From DAIOFH01 sp036745875 (GTDB lineage Bacteria > Planctomycetota > SZUA-567), in NCBI GenBank assembly GCA_036745875.1, contig DAIOFH010000059.1, forward strand, positions 1 to 23,217: a stretch of DNA of 23,217 bases, read 5' to 3'. The notes below the pieces were generated by a model. The model did no database searches. It was not told the origin of the DNA and worked only from the letters and a program-made list of their open reading frames with translations. Every line of letters begins with the position of its first letter. Within the stretch, counting starts at the first letter, position 1. A program made the translations under genes and the position numbers. This document shows, piece by piece, positions 1 through 7,814 of the stretch.

Positions 1-69
1 GCCTTCTTAATGGCCGCGGCATTTTTCCGCCAATTTGTGTTCATGGCCAATTGGATTGAAATTCTCCCT

Positions 70-97
70 TTGATTAGTTCATTATATTTTGTATCAT
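70..97 (+). promoter_or_regulatory. Putative sigma70 promoter of the PAS-GAF-GGDEF gene
   Basis: TTGATT at 70-75 and TATCAT at 92-97 are separated by 16 bases. They lie about 50 bases upstream of the chosen start codon in an AT-rich stretch. The match to consensus is moderate. Bases 1-69 hold nothing else I can identify. Confidence 0.4.
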
Positions 98-148
98 TCA
101 CACATACTGAATGCCCGAATTATGCCGCCTACGCCGGAAAGGAAAAAA

Positions 149-1608
149 ATGACCGCATACAATGCTGAAACATACCGCCATATACTTGACAGCGTTCCCC
201 ATGTCATGATGCGCGTCGAACTCGACAACCCGTTATGGGGAGTCAAATACGTCAACAAGGCAGTCGAACGCTGGGGATATGAGCCACAAGACTTCACCAC
301 GGCAGGAAAAACCTGGAACGATCTGCTCCATCCCGACGACAGGGTTGTCGCACTCAAACAGTGCCAGGATTACCTGGACAGGAATATCGACCAATTCCAA
401 TTGCACTACCGTATACAAACCAAGGCCGGAGCCAGCCTCTACATCATCGACTACAGCAATGTGATCCGCGGGGCCGACGGCAGCATGCAAAGCATCGACT
501 CCTATCTTGTCGAGAGCCTCGATACCACCAGTTCGTCCGATCCGGAATCGGACATGGCCATCAAACGCAGGCTCGCCCTGAACGACATTCTCCTCACCAT
601 CCAGGACGCCAATGCCGACCCCGAAATGGCGGTGCAGTTCATCCTCGACCGCGTTGGTGCGCTCCTTGACTGCTCCCGCGCCCTGCTTTTCAAGGATTCC
701 GTGGACCACAAGACCTGCAAGGTGGTGTATGAATGGCTTAACCACGGCATTTCATCCATAAAAAACCTCGATTACGCCGTCACCTATGCAACCGAGATGC
801 CGGAGATTTACGTCGCGCTGCAAAACACCGGCGTCCTGCTGGTGAACGCAGGCGCGATCCCGGAAAACTGCAAAGAAGAATTCGACGCTGAAGGCCTGGT
901 ATCGTCGGCCATCTTCGCCATATACGAGTATGGCGACCACTACGGTTTCGTCTGTTTCGACGATTGCGTCATCCAGCGCACCTGGGATCCGGAAACAGCC
1001 AATTTCCTCAAGGTTATCGCCAACCTGCTTTCCAACGTCGTCATGAACCTGCAAAACGTCAAATACACGGCCGGCTATGAAAACAAGATCAGGACACTCG
1101 CCTTCCGCGACTACCTTACCGGCCTGCCGAACCACTTCCCCTATGACAGCGATTTTGCCGACGCCGTGGCGGCAGCCGCCTCCGCCGGATCGCCGGCATA
1201 CCAGGTTATGATCGCCCTGAACAACGCGGACGAGGTCCGGAACAGTTACGGCCTGGGAGTGGCTGAGGAAATGGTGAAGGCCATGGCCGAAGAAATTGGA
1301 AAACGCTTGCCGATACGCTCGGGGAACACGCCTTTTTATACCGTATCGCCGGCACGGCGTTCGCGGTGATTGCGCAGCCGGGCAATCTTGACCAACTCCG
1401 GGCTTTCGGCAAAAAAATCGCTGAACGGGGGCTTGAACCATGGCGAGCGGGCGAGCGCCAGTTCACCTGCCGGCTGAACGTGTCGGCGGTCCCGTTTGGC
1501 CTAAAAACAACCGATCCGGACAAGGTTTCGAAAAACCTGGATGCCGCAAATGTTAAAAGCGCCCACATGACCGGCCTGCCTCTGGTCATCGAAGAATCGG
1601 AAGCATAG
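149..1608 (+). pseudogene. PAS-GAF-degenerate GGDEF sensory protein, broken by one frameshift
   Basis: Restored with one extra base near the A run at 1300-1303, this reads as a 486-residue soluble sensor with no membrane segment. A PAS domain spans about residues 8-125 (HPDDR at 61-65), a GAF domain about 145-305, and a diguanylate-cyclase-like domain starts near 312 with the family opening DYLTGLPN. As it stands the first frame runs to 1369 and ends in non-family residues. The -1 frame carries the domain on (LYRIAGTAFAVIA) to the stop at 1606-1608. The GGDEF signature reads AGTAF and the usual metal-binding aspartates are missing, so even the repaired protein is unlikely to make cyclic di-GMP and may only bind a ligand or partner. 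ATG 149 was chosen because GGAAAGG lies 6 bases upstream; in-frame TTG 89 and ATG 122 lack such a site. Whether the frameshift is real or a sequence error cannot be decided here. Confidence 0.8.
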
Positions 1609-1660
1609 CCCCGTCGCCCGTGTGATTCGCATGATTATTTCAATACACCACAAAAACAGA

Positions 1661-1687
1661 GGGGTCGCCGGCGTGGCGACCCCTTTT
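1661..1687. terminator. Bidirectional intrinsic terminator
   Basis: A perfect 9-bp stem (GGGGTCGCC at 1661-1669, GGCGACCCC at 1675-1683) has a 5-base loop. TTTT follows on the + strand, and on the other strand a T-rich stretch follows after a few bases (rc of 1652-1656). It lies between two convergent genes and can serve both. Confidence 0.85.
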
Positions 1688-1712
1688 AAATGGCGTGGCG
1701 TTACTTCCTGTT

Positions 1713-2092
1713 CTATTTCCGGTGGAAGGCGAGGGTCGGCTTCTTCGATTCGCGGCACGGCGAGAGGGTCACCAGCATACGCAACGTTTCATCGCCCTTG
1801 GCATACATTTCATGATCCACTCCGCGAGGGACGAAGAGGAAATCGCCGGGGCCGAAATCGAAGCGCTCGCCGTCGCAGATCTGATACCCGAAACCGGAAA
1901 TATAGTAAAAATATGGTCCGAATCGGGGTGGTTGTCCAAATCTGCGCGGCCGCCGGGACGAATTTCGGTGATGAACATCTCGATATCATCGTTGATGACC
2001 GGGCACCAGGAGTTGGACTCATAGTGCAGCGGGGCGACTCCGGAGGGGAGATCCTTGGTGTTGATAACATAAGACTTGTCTTTTGCTTCCAT
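1713..2092 (-). pseudogene. Small single-domain cupin protein, frameshifted
   Basis: With one base added in the five-base run at 1907-1911 (TTTTT on the coding strand) this reads as a 126-residue cupin ending at the TAG at 1713-1715. The restored protein has cupin motif 1 (HPDSDHIFYYISG) and motif 2 (GDFLFVPRGVDH), with histidines placed to bind one metal ion. Unrepaired, translation leaves frame inside motif 1 and runs to 1769 in unrelated residues. The ATG at 2092 has a strong AAGGAG site 6 bases upstream. Substrate and reaction are unknown: single-domain cupins of this size include isomerases, dioxygenase-like proteins and sugar- or metal-binding regulators. The gene lies alone and converges on the preceding sensor gene. 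Its promoter is about 190 bases upstream with a palindromic operator, so it looks like a regulated stand-alone gene. Confidence 0.75.
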
Positions 2093-2444
2093 TTCTTTCT
2101 CCTTACGTGATTGAAAAAATTAATAACCAGACACGAAAATTATGTGTTGGCGCAAGACAACGGTCATTATTCCGTGCCTGATTATTAATTTACGGATTTA
2201 ATTAACGGCATTCTTAGGACACTCGCGCCTGGCACCTGAGCAAAGGGTATTATCACGTCTTTCATGCAATGTTTATTTTATTATATATTATTTAGTTGCA
2301 AATGCAACTAAATAATTAACAAAGAATATTTAAAAATCCTCTTTTTCTCTATAAACTGCCAGTTGTATTTATTTCGACAAGGACTTCAAGTTGCCTATGA
2401 AACTTATTGATGCAAATACCAGCGACATAAGAGTTCGAGTAATG
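2093..2444. other. AT-rich gene-free stretch with cupin leader and operator
   Basis: No gene is visible here. From the promoter at 2280-2307 the minus-strand transcript would carry a leader of roughly 180 bases before the cupin start. The leader is AT-rich with short inverted repeats such as TTAATTT/ATTTAATTAA near 2187-2204, but no riboswitch class I recognise. Bases 2317-2444 hold nothing I can support. Confidence 0.5.
2280..2316 (-). promoter_or_regulatory. Promoter with embedded 30-bp perfect palindrome (repressor operator)
   Basis: Reading on the minus strand, TTGCAT (2307-2302) is followed after 16 bases by a perfect TATAAT (2285-2280). A perfect palindrome occupies 2287-2316, with arms ATTATTTAGTTGCA and TGCAACTAAATAAT and a 2-base centre. 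It therefore covers the -35 box and the whole spacer. A 2-base centre is too tight for an RNA hairpin and typical of a dimeric repressor operator; the TAGTTGCA half-site resembles MarR-family sites, which is inference. No regulator gene of that family is in the window. Confidence 0.7.
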
Positions 2445-2486
2445 AAAAAAAAACCGCACCCCCCGACAATAGCGAGGGATGCGGTG
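2445..2486 (-). terminator. Intrinsic terminator of tRNA-Pro
   Basis: On the minus strand, ACCGCATCCC pairs with GGGGTGCGGT over 10 bp with one G-U pair. A run of T (2453-2445) follows. It begins about 10 bases after the tRNA 3' end. Confidence 0.85.
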
Positions 2487-2495
2487 ATTTAATGA

Positions 2496-2573
<78 letters not shown>

Positions 2574-2609
2574 TATGTGTGGCTAACCTAGCAGGATTTC
2601 GTTGCCAGT

Positions 2610-2635
2610 AAAAAAAGCGACGTCTATCACGTCGC
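2610..2635 (-). terminator. Intrinsic terminator between the che-like operon and tRNA-Pro
   Basis: On the minus strand GCGACGT and ACGTCGC form a perfect 7-bp stem around GATAG, followed directly by seven T (2616-2610). It lies 37 bases upstream of the tRNA. It probably ends read-through from the receiver/kinase operon, but it is also downstream of the promoter-like pair at 2662-2689. Confidence 0.8.
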
Positions 2636-2661
2636 GTCTGGCAGCGAGTGCCGACCGAGTA

Positions 2662-2689
2662 ATACTACGGACTTTTCGTGCATTGTCAA
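2662..2689 (-). promoter_or_regulatory. Putative sigma70 promoter facing tRNA-Pro
   Basis: Perfect TTGACA at 2689-2684 and TAGTAT at 2667-2662 (4 of 6) are separated by 16 bases on the minus strand. The predicted transcript would start near 2655 and would have to pass the terminator stem at 2610-2635 before reaching the tRNA. Confidence 0.5.
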
Positions 2690-2706
2690 GAAAAACCCGG
2701 TATCTT

Positions 2707-2723
2707 TCTTGGCTGAGCCAAGA
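2707..2723. repeat. Short perfect palindrome downstream of the double-receiver gene
   Basis: TCTTGGCT and AGCCAAGA face each other around one base. It lies about 64 bases past the stop of the double-receiver gene. No adjacent T run follows on the minus strand until GGGTTTTTC some 10 bases on, so a terminator role is possible but weak. Confidence 0.4.
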
Positions 2724-2786
2724 GTACTTCCCACGCATGGCGTATAATCCGGCAGCGGCGGCTTCCGGCTTATGCCAAGGTGAAGG

Positions 2787-3749
2787 TCAATCTTTCGTAA
2801 ATACCCTGGTCATGCGCCGCATCACTCCCGGATCGTCGCCGCCGCTTCCAAGCATAAGGCCAAGAGCGACGCGCGCAATGAATTCCTTGTAGCCGCTTTC
2901 GTTGTCCGGCTTGATGACGCAGTCGTCGACGCCGTTCCCCGGAGCCATAACAACATCGTATTTCTCGCTGTTGGCAGTGCAAATGATGAAATGGCAGGGG
3001 ATGAACTTATGCTCGATCTTCAGCGAATGGCAGAATTCGACGCCGTTCTGCCCTTCCATCTCCAGGTCGGAGACGACGATCAGCGGTTTTTCAGACAGGG
3101 CAACCTCCAGACCGGACTTGGCATTTGTCGCCGTATGGACGCTGAAAAGGTGCTCCTCCAGCATCTTGGTCAGAATATCCCTCTGATAAGCGGAGTCGGA
3201 GACTATCAACGCCTTCCTTTTCTGTTCGGACAGCGGCGTAGACAACAGATACGCCACCAGCTTCTGCAGGGAACTGTTGTACTGCCGGAGAATTCGGATC
3301 TGCTTTTCAAGTTCGCCGACCTCGTCCTCGGAGGACTCGTTTTTCTTATAGTCGATACGAAGGCGTCCCGGGCCGTTTATGGCGCGTTCGACATAGTTGA
3401 CCAGGGAAGCCATCTTTACCGGCTGCTCGATCATGGCGGAGGCGCCTTCGTTCACAGCCATGAGGACATGGCTGAGGTCAAGGTCCTTTGGCATGATGAA
3501 GATAAAATGCGGGATCCTGGCGGAATCGGTGGTGGACTGCAGCAGCTTGACGCTGGCCGCGTCATCCGTTATGTAATCGAGGATAACCGCCGCAGCCTTG
3601 CTTTCAAGAAGCTGCTTGGTGATCTCCTTCGGGTTGTCGGCAGCGGTTATGGGGTCCGCGACGACGACGGCGAACTTGGTCTTGGCCAAGGCGGCTTCTA
3701 TATCGGAACGCAACTGTTCATCGGCGACTCGCAAAAGTATTTTAGGCAT
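2787..3749 (-). CDS. Double-receiver response regulator (REC-linker-REC)
   Basis: The 320-residue cytoplasmic protein has two receiver-like halves and no DNA-binding or enzymatic output domain. The second half (about 178-300) keeps the phosphoacceptor Asp228 (VVSDLEMEG), Thr258 and Lys280 (CVIKP), so it can plausibly be phosphorylated. The first half (about 2-125) keeps Asp58 (VILDY), but the switch Ser/Thr position reads Met86 and the lysine before the conserved proline reads Gln109 (EQP), so it looks degenerate. A charged, probably helical linker (about 138-170) joins them. The ATG at 3749 has GGAG 10 bases upstream and begins 7 bases after the kinase stop, which implies co-transcription. 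It is likely a phosphate target or sink of the neighbouring CheA-like kinase. It could act by protein contact; no output can be named. Confidence 0.85.
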   Translation of the reverse strand: MPKILLRVADEQLRSDIEAALAKTKFAVVVADPITAADNPKEITKQLLESKAAAVILDYITDDAASVKLLQSTTDSARIPHFIFIMPKDLDLSHVLMAVNEGASAMIEQPVKMASLVNYVERAINGPGRLRIDYKKNESSEDEVGELEKQIRILRQYNSSLQKLVAYLLSTPLSEQKRKALIVSDSAYQRDILTKMLEEHLFSVHTATNAKSGLEVALSEKPLIVVSDLEMEGQNGVEFCHSLKIEHKFIPCHFIICTANSEKYDVVMAPGNGVDDCVIKPDNESGYKEFIARVALGLMLGSGGDDPGVMRRMTRVFTKD

Positions 3750-3756
3750 GGCTGCG

Positions 3757-6186
3757 TTACTCCATTAAAAGATTTTCAAACATTTCCACCGAATAGTACC
3801 GGACCAGCTGCTTGTTGAAGAACTTGTTTATCTCTTCCAGCGAGTAGCGGGACGCGAACATGATCTTCAGTTTGTTCTTTGCGAGGCCGCGCTCGATACG
3901 TTCAAGAGTAGGTACGGTGTCGATGATGTCCGCGACCAGCGTAAGGCGCTTGATGATGAGGTACGCCACCAAGGACGGGTCCTGGAACGAGGATTTCAAC
4001 TGTATCATCGACTGGAAAACGTTGACGCCGGGAGCGCCCATCTTGGCGTGGTACAACAGCGTACCCAGCGGGGACATCTTGAAGACGCCGTCGTCCACCG
4101 GTTCGGACTCGCTCTCGATCTGCCTCGTATCCTTGCGATGATAGCGGGCAAGCGTTTCCAGAAGGTCCTGGTCGTTGATTTCATAGTTCCGGCCGCCGCG
4201 GATCAATGCCAGGCCGCCCTCAAGGTTTTTCACCGCATCCAGGAGAAGGTCGATAATTTCCTGGTTGACCTCGAGGGTCTTTTCCCTGATGCGGTCAAGG
4301 ACTGATTCCACTTCATGGACGAACCCGCCGACATTGCTGAAGCCGGTCATCATGAAGTTGCCCTTGATGGAGTGGAAATGCCGAAAAATCGTGTTGACGC
4401 GCGGAATCGACTCCGGTTCTTTTTCCAGTTGGAAGATATCTTCGTTGAGCTCCTTGAGAATGTCCTGGATCTCGACAAAGAATTCTTCGGCGACGCCGCT
4501 TTCCATTTCCATGCGGTTGACCTGGTCCGGGGTGGCGGCCGGGGTCTTGGCCACTCCCGCGGAGGCGGCAGCCTTTGCGGGCGCTTTCTTAGCCGCCGGG
4601 GCGGGTTCGTCGTCCAGGGGGATGCTGGGGGCACCGTCGTCGCCCATTGGAATCGACGAGCGGCTGACAATATCCATTTCTGTGCTGGTGCCGCTGGCCA
4701 TGGCGACCAGTTCGAACGGCTCGATAATCATGCCGAGCTGGCTGCCGCCGAGGATAGTCGTACCGGAAATGCCCGTGACCTTGAAGCCTTCCGGCAGCGG
4801 AATGAGAACCAGTTTTTGCGGACGGATAAATTCAGACACCTTGCAGGCGATGCGGCCGTTCTTCGCTTCGATAATAATGACGGGCATCGTCTCGTCTTCG
4901 GCTTCCTTCTTCGCCTTTTCCGCCTTTTTTGCCAGTTCGGCCTCTTCGGCTTTGTGTTTTTTCTCCTCCTCCTCCCTGTGCTTCAGCAGGGCGGCCTCGT
5001 CAAGGTCCTCGACCACATCCTCGCCTGCGGCAAGGTCGGCGTCTTCAAGGCCTTCAACCGAGGAGAAATCTTCGAAGCCTTCCCCGAAATCGCTTTCCGA
5101 AAAACCGCTCTCCGAAAAATCGGGAAATTCCGTCTCGTCGGAATACGCCGAGGTGCTTCGCAGGGGGGAACCGGTCAGGAGATACAAGAGATCGTGGAGA
5201 GGAAGGATCGAGTTGAGATACAGGATCGACTCGTCGCGGCCCATGGTGGTATTGACTTCGCTCTTTTTCACCGCCTGGGTGGCCACGACATTGCCGACGG
5301 GAACAGCGAAGTATTGTTCGTCCGCCCTGATGATGACGGCGTCAGTGATGTTGACGGCGGAGAGCTGGGGGATTTTATAGGTGAATTCCGATCCCTTGCC
5401 TGGCGCCGATTCAATGATGACCTCGCCGCCCATGGATTCGACGGTGGACTTGACGACGTCCATGCCGACACCGCGGCCGGAAATTTCCGTCGCTTCGCGG
5501 GCAGTGGAAAATCCCGGCGTCATGATCATGTTCCAGGCTTCTTCCCTCGCCATGGAGGAAGCATTGGCGACCAATCCCTTTTCCTGCGCGACTTCCTTGA
5601 TCCTGGCGATATCGAGGCCTTTGCCGTCGTCCGTCACGGAGACATAGGTAAAGCCTTCTTTTTTGTAGGCGGTGAGGGTCAGGTTGCCGGTCGGCGGCTT
5701 GCCGGCGTGCTGGCGGTCCAGCGGATCCTCGATGCCGTGGTCGATGGCATTCCTGATCTGGTGGGCAAGCGGCTCGTACAACCTTTCGGCGACGGTTTTA
5801 TCGACAAGCGTGTCTTCGCCGACGATTTCAAAATTTACCTGGCGACCGCGTTTTTTCGCGGTATCCCTGACCAGGCGGCGAAAACGGAGGAATGTCTCCT
5901 TGATCGGCACCATGCGGATGTCCATGACAAGATGGTGCAAGTCGGAAGAGATGCGACCGGTGGTCATGGTAGCAAGTTTGACCATTTCCATGGTGTCTTT
6001 GTCGACATTCGCCTCCGGGCTGGTGTTGAGATGGCGTTGCAGGATGGAAATATTCGAAGCGGCAATAATGATCTCACCCGTAAGACCAAGAAGGGTGTCA
6101 AGATGTGAAATCTTGACAGCCATACGCTCGATTTCCATGCCGCCTTTTTCAGTGGTTTCGACTGCTTGTTCGTTATTGCCAGTCAT
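3757..6186 (-). CDS. CheA-like histidine kinase with C-terminal-side Hpt and split CheW domain
   Basis: This 809-residue cytoplasmic protein has a CheA-type core in unusual order. A dimerisation helix pair (about 20-85) comes first, with no Hpt before it. A CheA-type ATPase follows, with N box HQIRNAIDHG (142-151), DDGKG (186-190), GRGVG (237-241) and GKGSEF (263-268). A CheW-like domain begins near 275 and is interrupted by a long acidic then Lys/Glu/Ala-rich stretch (about 343-433), resuming at 434-495. After an Ala/Pro linker comes an Hpt domain (about 563-685) with the expected histidine His605 in FHSIKGN, then about 120 unassigned residues. In ordinary CheA the Hpt is at the N-terminus. 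ATG 6186 is preferred over TTG 6192 because GAGGA lies 9 bases before it. It overlaps the receiver gene upstream by 14 bases and precedes the double-receiver gene by 7, so all three form one operon. Confidence 0.88.
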   Translation of the reverse strand: MTGNNEQAVETTEKGGMEIERMAVKISHLDTLLGLTGEIIIAASNISILQRHLNTSPEANVDKDTMEMVKLATMTTGRISSDLHHLVMDIRMVPIKETFLRFRRLVRDTAKKRGRQVNFEIVGEDTLVDKTVAERLYEPLAHQIRNAIDHGIEDPLDRQHAGKPPTGNLTLTAYKKEGFTYVSVTDDGKGLDIARIKEVAQEKGLVANASSMAREEAWNMIMTPGFSTAREATEISGRGVGMDVVKSTVESMGGEVIIESAPGKGSEFTYKIPQLSAVNITDAVIIRADEQYFAVPVGNVVATQAVKKSEVNTTMGRDESILYLNSILPLHDLLYLLTGSPLRSTSAYSDETEFPDFSESGFSESDFGEGFEDFSSVEGLEDADLAAGEDVVEDLDEAALLKHREEEEKKHKAEEAELAKKAEKAKKEAEDETMPVIIIEAKNGRIACKVSEFIRPQKLVLIPLPEGFKVTGISGTTILGGSQLGMIIEPFELVAMASGTSTEMDIVSRSSIPMGDDGAPSIPLDDEPAPAAKKAPAKAAASAGVAKTPAATPDQVNRMEMESGVAEEFFVEIQDILKELNEDIFQLEKEPESIPRVNTIFRHFHSIKGNFMMTGFSNVGGFVHEVESVLDRIREKTLEVNQEIIDLLLDAVKNLEGGLALIRGGRNYEINDQDLLETLARYHRKDTRQIESESEPVDDGVFKMSPLGTLLYHAKMGAPGVNVFQSMIQLKSSFQDPSLVAYLIIKRLTLVADIIDTVPTLERIERGLAKNKLKIMFASRYSLEEINKFFNKQLVRYYSVEMFENLLME

Positions 6187-6580
6187 AGTCAAATATCCTC
6201 GCGAGTACGGTTTTCACCATTTCGACGGTGGGTGGCTTGATCAGGTAATCGTCTGCGCCGAGATGAAGGGCGCGGAAGATGTATTTTGAGTCGTCATGGG
6301 TGGAAATGATGACGATGGGGATGCGGCGGTGCTTTGCGGAGGCGCGCAGAGCTTCGGTGAGTTCGAAGCCATCCATTTCGGGCATGACCAAATCGCTGAT
6401 TACCATGTCATAATCATTGGTTTTCAGCATTTCCATCGCTTCGATGCCGTTTTCGGCTTCGGCAACATTCAGTCCCAGGCTGACCACAACATCCTTGATG
6501 GCTCTGCGCACTGCCGGGTAGTCGTCGACGACCAGGATCGACTTTCCTACCCAGGGTGATTTGTTTTCACTTGCTGACAT
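6173..6580 (-). CDS. CheY-like single-domain response regulator
   Basis: A 135-residue receiver domain without output domain. The acidic pair Asp19-Asp20, phosphoacceptor Asp63 (ISDLVMPEMDG), Thr94 and Lys115 (LIKPP) are all present, so phosphorylation should work. The ATG at 6580 has AAGGAA 5 bases upstream. The 3' end overlaps the kinase start by 14 bases, a layout suggesting translational coupling and a direct partnership. It is the first gene of the operon, 124 bases after the predicted transcription start. It could deliver phosphate to a motor or act within the kinase complex; no flagellar gene is in the window to decide. Confidence 0.92.
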   Translation of the reverse strand: MSASENKSPWVGKSILVVDDYPAVRRAIKDVVVSLGLNVAEAENGIEAMEMLKTNDYDMVISDLVMPEMDGFELTEALRASAKHRRIPIVIISTHDDSKYIFRALHLGADDYLIKPPTVEMVKTVLARIFDYDWQ

Positions 6581-6710
6581 TCAGTTCCTTTCCGGAATTC
6601 ACCACGACAAAAGCCGGTTTGGTTAAACCCAAAACATCATGTCACATTCGATAGAGTGCTCGACTAAGGTATTTACTATTGTACCATCGTAGATGGATAA
6701 ATAAACAAAC

Positions 6711-6738
6711 ATTATAGCAAATAAAATGCTTATGTCTA
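6711..6738 (-). promoter_or_regulatory. Sigma70-type promoter of the receiver-kinase-receiver operon
   Basis: TAGACA (6738-6733) and a perfect TATAAT (6716-6711) are spaced by 16 bases on the minus strand. The predicted start is near 6704, giving a leader of about 124 bases. The leader contains a short imperfect palindrome, TTTGGGTTTAACCAAA, near 6620-6640. Bases 6581-6797 hold no gene. Confidence 0.7.
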
Positions 6739-6797
6739 GAGCGAACCATGGTGATGCCGCAAACCACAGCACCACATTCCTTGCCGATATTCCCTTT

Positions 6798-7814
6798 TTA
6801 TGTATTCCGTGGAAAGCCCATCCAGGACAAATGTTCATTAGTTGCAATAACCGGTTGTTTTTTTATTTTAGAAAAATCGTACAAACCAAGCACATCGTCA
6901 ATGGTCAATTCTTCCCGAAACGAATCCACCCAATTGAAAGACCATGCCAGCCAACCCAAAACCCTTGCCGGGCTTTTCCCTGACAGTCGCAGACCGGATA
7001 AACGGCTGTCGCCATGGCGTTTGGCAAGACGCCTGCCGTCCGGCCCCACAACCAGCGGAACATGACAAAACTCCGGCGGCTGCAATCCAAGGGCAGAATA
7101 CAAAGCCAACTGGCGGTGGGTGCTCCACAAAAGATCGTCGCCTCTGACGACCTCGGTGACGCCCATCCGGCTGTCGTCGAGAACAACGGCCAACTGGTAA
7201 CCAACCTTGTCGCCTCTGGCGATCAGGAAATCTCCCGACCAGTCGTCAAGTCGCGAGGAATGCAATCCATGGAACGCGTCGACAAACGATGTTTCATGGG
7301 TTGTATCGATGGCAAAACGCCAACCAGGCTCCCTGCCGTTAGCGGCAGCCAACGCGTCCTCATAGGAAGAGAATCTGCCGCGGCAGGTCCCTGGGTAGCG
7401 TTTTTCGTGCACATCCTCCCCATCATTCGGCGCGGACTGCACAGTATCCAAATCCCGACGGGTACAAATACATGGATAACATAATCCGGAATCTATCAGA
7501 CTTGATAAATGTTGTCGATAAAACTCTGTATTCATGGATTGAATATAGGTATCGCCTTCATTAGCAGCACGTTCAATTTTACCGAATGAATCATCAGGGC
7601 CGAACTCCCAAGTCAGACCAAGCCACTGCAGGTCCCGATATGCATCCATATCAGCATCTTTTTTAACCTTTGGATGATCTAAGTCTTCCAGACGCAATAC
7701 CAACGTACCATTCTCATTTTTTTTCCTCAACCATGCAAGCAAAAACGTCCTTGCATTGCCAAGATGCAATGCGCCGGTCGGCGCGGGAGCGAGGCGGCCA
7801 GTATAATGTTGCAC
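6798..7814 (-). CDS. gluQ: Glutamyl-Q tRNA(Asp) synthetase
   Basis: This class I synthetase paralogue activates glutamate and attaches it to queuosine at position 34 of tRNA-Asp; it lacks the anticodon-binding half of GluRS. The 338-residue protein shows the HIGH-like region APTGALHLGN (11-20), the KMSKS-like LAKRHGD (263-269) and the zinc ligands typical of the family: C115-x-C117, Tyr140 and Cys144 (YPGTC). Length is slightly above the usual ~300. The start is GTG 7814, supported by GGAAAGG 7 bases upstream. The gene stands alone upstream of the receiver-kinase operon on the same strand; no terminator is evident between them. Its ends are more AT-rich than the neighbouring genes, which might reflect transfer, but this is weak. 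queA elsewhere in the window supplies the same tRNA modification. Confidence 0.93.
   Translation of the reverse strand: MQHYTGRLAPAPTGALHLGNARTFLLAWLRKKNENGTLVLRLEDLDHPKVKKDADMDAYRDLQWLGLTWEFGPDDSFGKIERAANEGDTYIQSMNTEFYRQHLSSLIDSGLCYPCICTRRDLDTVQSAPNDGEDVHEKRYPGTCRGRFSSYEDALAAANGREPGWRFAIDTTHETSFVDAFHGLHSSRLDDWSGDFLIARGDKVGYQLAVVLDDSRMGVTEVVRGDDLLWSTHRQLALYSALGLQPPEFCHVPLVVGPDGRRLAKRHGDSRLSGLRLSGKSPARVLGWLAWSFNWVDSFREELTIDDVLGLYDFSKIKKQPVIATNEHLSWMGFPRNT

Noticed and set aside
1290..1345. Programmed -1 ribosomal frameshift in the GGDEF gene
   Set aside because: No X-XXY-YYZ heptamer fits the reading frame in the overlap and no stem-loop is evident after it; a missing base explains it better.
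2398..2493. 31-codon + strand frame starting MKLIDANTSD
   Set aside because: It runs through the tRNA terminator hairpin, has no ribosome-binding site and no family resemblance.
4315..6108. Long open frame of 597 codons on the + strand opposite the CheA-like gene
   Set aside because: It is a GC-rich antisense shadow with low-complexity Gly/Asp/Phe-rich sequence and no family motif; the minus strand carries clear kinase motifs.
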